Assembly (NCBI GenBank): GCA_905250125.1
Contig: CAJNOL010001068.1
Coordinates: 1 to 64,000 of the forward strand
Origin: Rotaria sordida
Lineage: Eukaryota; Rotifera; Eurotatoria; Philodinida; Philodinidae
DNA: 64,000 nt
Reading direction: 5' to 3'
The translations under genes and the position numbers were made by a program. Position 1 is the stretch's first letter. The number at the start of each line of letters is the position of its first letter. The notes beneath the pieces were generated by a model. It saw only the letters and a list, made by a program, of their open reading frames with translations, did not search any database and was not told the origin of the DNA. Below are positions 56,576 to 64,000 of the stretch, piece by piece.

Positions 56576-59500
56576 ATGAACAGTAATCGTAAACCAACAT
56601 ATGATTTTTTTTCATCATCAAATCCTCATGATGAATATGAACTTATACAACGTATTGGTTCTGGAACATATGGCGATGTTTATAAAGTTTGTTTTCTTTT
56701 TCTTTTTTCTTTCTATAGAAAATTATATTTTTTCATATTATAGGCTAGACATATTCCAACAGCATCAATGCGTGCATTAAAAGTTATTAAACTTGAACCA
56801 GGTGATGATATTAATATAATACAACAAGAAATTCTTATGATGATGCAATGTAGTCATCCAAATATTGTAGCTTATTTTGGTAGTTATTTAAAGTAAGCAA
56901 AAGAAAAAGAAAAAGAAAAAGAAAATAAATAGTTAATCTAATTAATTAATCAAATTTTCTTTATTTGATTAGACGAGATAAATTATGGATTGCTATGGAA
57001 TTATGTTCTGGTGGATCAATGCAAGATATCTATCATGGTTAGTTAAAATATTTCTTTTTATTGTGAAATAAAATTGTTGAGAATTCTTTTTTTAAATAGC
57101 TTATGGATCACTTAATGAATTACAAATTGCTTATATACTCAAGGAAACTTTAAAAGGATTAGATTATCTTCATAAAACTGGAAAAATGCATCGTGATATT
57201 AAAGTAAAATTTTCTATAAACTCAAAAAAAAAATAAAACAAAAGATTTATTTTCTTTATATATAGGGTGCTAATATTTTACTCACTGATGATGGAAACGT
57301 GAAACTAGGTAAAGATTTTGCTATGTATTTATCATCTTTGAAATTTTATTTTTATTTAATTTAGCTGATTTTGGTGTCGCAGCAAGTATAACTGCAACTA
57401 TGTCTAAACGAAAATCATTTATTGGTACACCTTATTGGTATGAATAACGCAACTATTTTTTTCTTTTTTACTCAATTTGAAATTTAGGATGGCACCAGAA
57501 GTTGCTGCTGTTGAACGTAAAGGTGGCTATAATCATTTATGTGATATATGGGCTGTTGGTATTACAGCAATTGAATTTGCTGAATTACAACCACCTATGT
57601 TTGATTTACATCCAATGCGTGCTCTTTTTTTAATGTCTAAATCAGGTTTTAAACCACCAACATTAAAAGATAAAACAAAATGGTCATTAACATTTCAAAA
57701 TTTTATTAAATATGCTTTAATTAAAAATCCAAAAAAACGACCATCAGCTGAAAGATTAATTGAAGTAAAAAAAAAAAAAAGAAAAATTCAAAGATAAAGA
57801 GTTGTTTGAATTTCTTTTTAGCATCCATTTCTACAAGGAAATCTATCAACACAAATTGCAAGAGATCTTTTAGATAGATTACATAATGGAACTATGAATA
57901 ATACCATATCTGAAGATAGAGATGATGATGAAGACGATAGGGTAGTGCAATTTTTAAATGTCATGGTCAACTTGTTCTTTTTCTGTGGGTTATTTTAGAA
58001 TATTTTTCAAGCACCACATAAGATAACATCAACTAGAGAAGTGACAGCAATATTGTCATCATCCTCATCAAGTAAGAAAGAAATTCTGTTGCCAAACTTG
58101 TTTTTTCATCATACGAATAAGAAAACTTTTCAAAAGATAAAATCATTTTTGAATTGGAATTATTTATTATCGTATAGGTCATAATGACCTATAAATAGAA
58201 TAAGAATTTCAAATTGCTCATTGAATTTTAATAAAATGATTACGCGTAAGACAACTACCTGTAAAATATCTTTCTTACTAATTTCTAAATATTGAGAAAA
58301 ATTATTGAACAATCAAAAAGAATGTTTTAAAACTGAGTTATTTTAGGTGTTCGACCTCTTGTAACAAATTTAAATCAACCACCATTAATTCGTAGTTCAA
58401 TTCTCGATGATTCAATTCTAATTAAAACCAATGAAAATAATTCAAATATTGATATAGTATTAATATACAAATTAAAAACTTTTCAGAAGATTTTTGTTTT
58501 TTTCTTCTGTATATTTAGCATTCTCCATTAAATGTTTCATTGTCCACAACCATTAAAAATAATGAAAATGTTGAACATATTGAACGATTAAAATCATTAG
58601 GTTTACCTGAAGAAGATATTCATGTAAAAATAATTATTAAAATATATATCGAATTCAAATAGATATTTTTTTTTTTTTTTTTGTAGCATTTAATGAAAAA
58701 ATTACCATTAAGTGCATTTGAAAAATTAGCATTAAATGAAATTCAACATATTGTTGATGTTATGCGTGAAGCTGATGTTGAAGATAATGAAGATTCTACT
58801 ACGATTAATACAATAAAACGAAAACCAAATATAAAATTAAATAAAAATGAACCATTAGAAACAATTTATGAAAATGATATTGATACAAATAATAATACAT
58901 TAAAACAAAATAATGATTATGAAACTATTTCACAAATTTCTAATCATACATTTCAAATAAAACAAGATCATTCAATAATATCAAATGGTATTCCAAGTGT
59001 ACCAGGAGTTCATATGGGTGCTGGTTTTATGAAAATATTTAATCAATGTCCATTAGAAATTCATGCTAGTTATTGTTGGACGCATAGTGAAACGAAAGGT
59101 GATTCAGTTTATTTTTAATTGTGATGTATTTAAATATTCTACAATAAAGCCTATTGAATTCAATCCAATGAGCGCTATCCTACAGTTGTTGTGTTTAGTT
59201 TCATGCAAAAATTGAGTTATAATTATTGAATTATTAATTTAAAGAGTAAAGATACCTAAGTGATAAATCATTTTAGATATGAGTTTTTTTTTGTTTTAAA
59301 ATAAATGCTTTAATATCATTTACATTACTTTCAAAATTGATGTAAAATTTGTCTATGGAATTAGTTCCTTATTAAATTTTCTACTATCCCCTGGCGAGGA
59401 TAGCAAAAGTAACGAGATGACCTAACTTATTACTTTAGATTCGATGGTTCTCTGGCAGCTTGTAGAAAACACTATGTTCGTATGTATTAGACAAAAAAAT

Positions 59501-62213
59501 AAAACAAAGATTAACCTTCACAAGGATACAAGCAAACGGAATGCTCTCATAATATATCTCTATTTGAAAGATGCAATTAAGCAAAAAAATAATATAATAT
59601 AGAAGGTATCCATTGATAAAATGAATAAAAAACACACCTGTACTATTCTCTGATTGGATTATAAATGTGCAAGGATATTTTGATCTAATTGCTACAAATG
59701 AATATTTAATACCATAATTTTCCAAAAACGTCTCTTTATTCATTTAATTGACATTTTGTTTTGTTTGATAGATCAATTTGTATTGATTGCAACGGAAGAA
59801 GGCATTTATTCATTAAATCTCAATGAATTACATGATGCTACTTTAGAATTGGTAAATTCTCATTTAAATCTTTATATTTTCTTATCAATTATCTTTTATT
59901 TTAGTTATATCCTCGACGAACAACTTGGTTATTTGTTAATGATAATATTCTTTGGTCAATATCAGGTATTACAAAAATATAAATGTTTTTCAAAAAAAAA
60001 ACAAAAATTATTATTTATCTATATTAGGCAAATCAAATAGTTTATATCGACATGATCTACCTTTATTAATGCAAAATAAAAGTACAGCTCGATTATCATT
60101 ACAATTAAATAAATTTCAAATTCCAGGAAAATTTGAAAAATTAATGTCAAAGTAAATAAAAAAAAAACAAAATGAATTATTAAAATTTCATTTATTTTTA
60201 GAAAATTAGCAATATCTATTAAAATTAATAATACACGTGGATGTATTCGATGTTGTGTTGGTCGAAATCAATATAATGGATTTATTTATCTTGCTGGAAT
60301 GTTAATTAATGAAATATTTCTTATGCAATATTATGATCCATTAAAAAAATTTATGAATTTAAAAGTAAAAATTTTATTTCAATCGATAAAATTTGAATAT
60401 TTTCTTTTTTTTTTTTTTTTCTTAAGACTGTTTCAATTTCAATACCTGTTGAACCAAAGATTTTTCAAATGATTTTTTCAACAGACAATCAATATGCTTA
60501 TGTATGTGTAGGTGTTAGTAAAAGGTAAATTGATTTTATAAGATTCCGATCTAGGTTTTTTTTTTAATTGACTTTGAATATATTTAGTAAATCTTCACCA
60601 AATTCATATAAATTTGCTGCAATTAATTTTGAAACTGAAAAAGTCGAAAATTATGATAATGGTATGTTAAATTTTATTGATATTTTATAGAAATTTATGA
60701 TAGATAGGCTATGTTTTAATGAAATTGAATCATTATTGATATATTAGTGATTAGCTGATATTTTTCTTTTAATGTCTATGAGACGAATTATCAAAAGAAC
60801 TACGGAACAGGAAAGAGCTATCTTTTTCTAAACGTACATTTAAATTAAGGTGCATAAATAATAAAGATAAACATAAAGTAGATTATTCAATAAATTTGTT
60901 TGTCACCCACACATCGGCGTGATCAATATTTTTTAGTCACGGTCACGACCAAGGTAGTCATGCCAGTCGCTATTGAAACAACTATGTTCTATTTCTCAAA
61001 CTAGCACACATCTTTCTCTTCCAATAGAAAATCCCAATATTAGAAAACTTTTCATAATAGAAGATTCCCTTGGAGAAAATATCTGCGAGACTTAACATAA
61101 GATCTCATTCAATTAATTAATTTTTCGAAAGATGACAACTTCAATTACTGGGTTTACACTATAATATGCCTAGTTTTTAGAATTTTGAGCTGAAAATCTT
61201 AACGCAGTATTTTTGAACATTTTATCTAGGCGTTTAAAATCCTAAATCTCAAAATCGTTTTGACTTTCTGAAAAATCTTTTTATTAAAAAAATTAGAAGA
61301 TTCTCTGGAAAACTTTTGCGATTGAATACGATAGAAAACCTTGGATCTCCTCATGCGAAGAGACGAGAGGTAATATAACAGATAAACGAACAAGATTAGA
61401 TATGAAAAAAGAATTGATCAATTTATGTTTTTGACAAAAAAAATCTTAAAATTCTTGAACTTTATTTGATCAAAACCTGAATGGAAATAAGCGAAATCAG
61501 AACAAATAAAAAATTACATAATTCTTGTTCAAGAAGACGGAATAAAATATTCTAGTAGTATTTCAAACATAGTTCTACAAATAAATTTCATTTTAATATC
61601 AAATTATTCTTTTAGTTTCTCTTCTTTCTAATGTTTCTCGTGTGATACAACATGAAAAAGATGCTGATACAGTACTTATTTGTCAAGGAAGTAAGATAAT
61701 AAATAAATTCAAAAAAAAACAAAAAGATAATCATTTTATATATTTATTTAGATCATATCAATATTGTAAATTCTCAAGGTAAACCTCATACAAATAGACA
61801 TATATTATCTGAACTTTATTTTGATTATGAAATTCAATCATTAGGTAAAATAAATTGTTTATATTTTTTTGTTTTTATTTTTATGTTCTATATTATTTTT
61901 TAAGTTTGTTTACAAGATAGTGTACTTGCATTTCATAAACATGGTATGCAAGGTAGAAGTTTAAAAGATAATAAAGTTACACAAGAAATTTATGATCAAA
62001 CTCGATCATTTCGAGTTATTGGTAATGATCGGTAAATATAATGAAAACAAAAAAAGAACCTAATAATTTATCATAGATTTTTGTTCTTTCTTTTTTTTTT
62101 TTTAAAGATTGGTCGTTTTACAAAGTCGTTCATTTGATCAATTACAATCATTTAGTGCATTAAATACAATACCATCTGATTTACATATTTTAATGGGTCA
62201 TGAAAATACATAA
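56576..62213 (+). CDS. MAP4K3: GCK-I family Ste20 kinase, MAP4K3/MAP4K5-like
   Basis: Twenty-two plus-strand exons (starts 56576, 56744, 56973, 57100, 57266, 57365, 57488, 57822, 57999, 58347, 58519, 58687, 59772, 59905, 60028, 60202, 60427, 60588, 61616, 61752, 61905, 62108) give 880 residues in frame, close to human MAP4K3 (894). The N-terminal kinase domain (about 21-277) shows [10 protein letters not shown] (27-36), Lys50, Glu66, HRDIK (139-143, catalytic Asp141), DFG (159-161), activation loop [11 protein letters not shown] and [16 protein letters not shown] variable Ser/Asn/Asp-rich linker follows. The C-terminal citron-homology (CNH) domain (about 515-880) includes [39 protein letters not shown] and the end HILMGHENT. 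Family members feed JNK signalling and amino-acid sensing to TORC1. MAP4K3 and MAP4K5 cannot be told apart with certainty here. Two long introns (59099-59771, 60662-61615) hold no clear exon. A poly(A) signal AATAAA is at about 62718. Confidence 0.95.
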
Positions 62214-63321
62214 TATTACATTTTCAAATTATGCATATATAATTAGCCGGTATTATTAAATCAAATATTTCAACTTTGTTTTTGTTTTTAAAAGTCAACT
62301 TCGTTTGTTTGTTTTTTTTTATACATATTTATATATATATATATACATATGACAGTGTTTTGTGAAAAAAGAAAAATATTCTTTACTTTAATTATATATT
62401 AATGCGTGTTTTCAATGTCAGATTTTCATTCGTTTATTCTACTTTTATATATTTAAGAACATCGTGCAATATGTGAGCTTAATAATCAGTACTCATCATT
62501 TCTTTTATTTATATATATGTGTGTGTGTGTGTGTGTGAAGTGTATTTAATTGCGTAAGAATATCTTTATATGACCTTTCGGTTTTCTTGATATCAACGAA
62601 CTGTAATTTATAGAAAAGAAACGATTGTTTTTTTGTTTTGCAAACGAAAAACAAGATTGGTTATTGTTAGAATAGTTGGTTGGAAAATATTTAAGTTGTA
62701 AGACAATATATTGTTTGAATAAAAATTTTATTAAATTATCTTTATTAATAATTAATAGATGATATATATATACATATATGGCGTATTGAAGTTACTTCAA
62801 TTGAACTAAAAAAAAAAACATTTCTACCTTTTTCTTACGAATGAATAATATAGAAGAAATTTATTCAGAAAAATTAAACATTCATTTAAACTTAATATGA
62901 TTATATATCTATTCTCAAGGTACTTAGATGTGTAATTAATGAATAAGACTTTTAGAATACTATACAATGATCTAAACAGCATACTGCTATACGTATAAAG
63001 TGTACGATTAAAAATGAAGATACTAGATTTTGGTTTTCTAGTGTAATCCAAATATGTAACATGTCACAAAAGATAGATTCGAGTATTTCAATATAAATAA
63101 TAAATTCTTATAATACTAGTTGATCGTGATCTAAAGTCATAAGTTGCACTTACTGCTTTATCTACTGCTTTTCTGATGATGTTTGTCTGATACGTTCGTC
63201 ATTGGGATTAGTTTCACTGGGGAGTAGATAGATATTCAAAGATCTAGTCAAGTGATGTCTTTGTTCGACCTACGAGGGAATCTTCTCAGATTTGCAATGA
63301 ATTTTTGTCTATATACCCTAG
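62214..63321. other. 3' flank of MAP4K, microsatellite
   Basis: Contains the 3' UTR with an AATAAA at about 62718, a (TG)n run at 62518-62537 and AT-rich sequence. No further gene seen. Confidence 0.5.
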
Positions 63322-63703
63322 TAAAAACGTTAAAAGAATTTGGGTAGGTATGGAGATTTGACTCAGCTATTGAATTTTTAACATGTTTATTTTCCAGAGG
63401 TTTGTGTACGACTTTAATTTTTCTGAAAAATTTAATTTTCAAATATTGATCTAAAACTTTGCGCATTTATAAATATTAACTATAGTAGCTTTCATACAAA
63501 AGTTCAAAAGTTTTGAACATAAGAATTTTAACATATAGATCTTTTTCCAGAGATAGTACATAGCTTATGAATTTTTTCATAGAAGCTACTATAGTTAAGA
63601 TCGAAAATCTGGTGTCCTACACGAACCTATGGAAAATAGGCATATTAAAAATTCGATAGCTTAGTCAAATTTCAATATTCACCCAAATTCTTTTAGTGTT
63701 TTT
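63322..63703. mobile_element. Fold-back element, ~380 bp
   Basis: AAAAACGTTAAAAGAATTTG and the following GGT (63323) pair with the diverged complement ACCCAAATTCTTTTAGTGTT at about 63681-63700. Inner arms pair at TTAACTATAGTAGCTTTCAT (about 63476) against AGAAGCTACTATAGTTAA (about 63580). No coding capacity. Confidence 0.65.
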
Positions 63704-64000
63704 CTTATGAATCATCAATTAATTGATGTCTATTTCATATTTAGTTGAATTGAAGTAACTTCGATACGACAAATACATTTTTGAATGTGATGACTTTAAT
63801 CGTTGATGATCATTTTCGACATCGATTCACTTATCATGTTTAGTGGATCTTATTGAAATATACTAAAATCAATATCGATTTTTCAATCTACAAATATATC
63901 ACTTTATTATTCCATTACGATGTATGAAAATCATCATTAGACAATGCTCTATTTCATAATCTAGATATTTGATGATGAATAAGAATGACTAATATTTTAT
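63704..64000. other. Window end, no feature
   Basis: AT-rich sequence to the end of the window, with nothing recognisable. Confidence 0.5.

Noticed and set aside
60782-60849. Possible extra MAP4K exon ([21 protein letters not shown]) between 60661 and 61616
   Set aside because: It has AG and GT-like borders and reads openly, but its outgoing phase does not fit the next exon (a stop follows at once), while direct joining of 60661 to 61616 keeps the frame and matches the CNH domain.

Overview
This is an AT-rich animal nuclear sequence, most likely from a bdelloid rotifer (Rotaria/Adineta type). Three things point there. The genes have many very short introns (about 55-75 bp) with GT..AG ends. 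There is a broken copy of the ADP-ribosyltransferase-TPR family that is expanded in bdelloids. There are arrays of TGTGGG, the hexamer reported as the bdelloid telomeric repeat. The species call is an inference from these features and not from a database match.

Layout. The first 18 kb holds no intact gene. It is built of large fold-back (palindromic) elements at 291-1951, 2015-2535, 4868-7338, 8779-9662 and 10859-11273, a rotted hAT transposase (about 12150-12960, minus strand) and the ART/TPR fossil (about 14370-15850). A single-exon four-membrane-segment protein (TMEM272-like, 18388-19044, plus) follows. Next comes a G-rich array facing a C-rich array of telomere-like repeats around a 10-N assembly gap (20394-20706), abutting a truncated F-box-like fragment. 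A broken queuosine-salvage gene (22978-23470, minus) and an unidentified decayed coding fragment (24200-24792, minus) lie before a two-exon GH3-type adenylating enzyme (27085-29230, plus).

The second half is a normal gene neighbourhood: HDHD5-like HAD hydrolase (33813-36500, minus), a dead mariner transposon (about 37649-38674, plus), a CBFA2T/RUNX1T1/nervy co-repressor (41657-47035, minus, eight exons found), an ELAV/Hu RNA-binding protein (48571-52514, minus, with an alternative first exon at 53415-53429), and a MAP4K3/5-type GCK-I kinase (56576-62213, plus, 22 exons). ELAV and MAP4K are divergently transcribed. There is no operon logic; the genes are independent host genes.

The most interesting observation is in the ELAV gene. 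The exon encoding the first half of RRM2 is present twice in tandem (50370-50523 and 50708-50861). Both copies are 154 bp with the same splice phase, and 29 of their 52 residues are identical. Because 154 is not a multiple of three, using both or neither would shift the frame, so the layout predicts strictly mutually exclusive splicing of the RNA-contacting surface of RRM2. The gene also has a skippable 27-bp micro-exon in the hinge and two alternative first exons. The second main observation is the head-to-head TGTGGG/CCCACA arrangement, which has the geometry of an ancient telomere-telomere joint.
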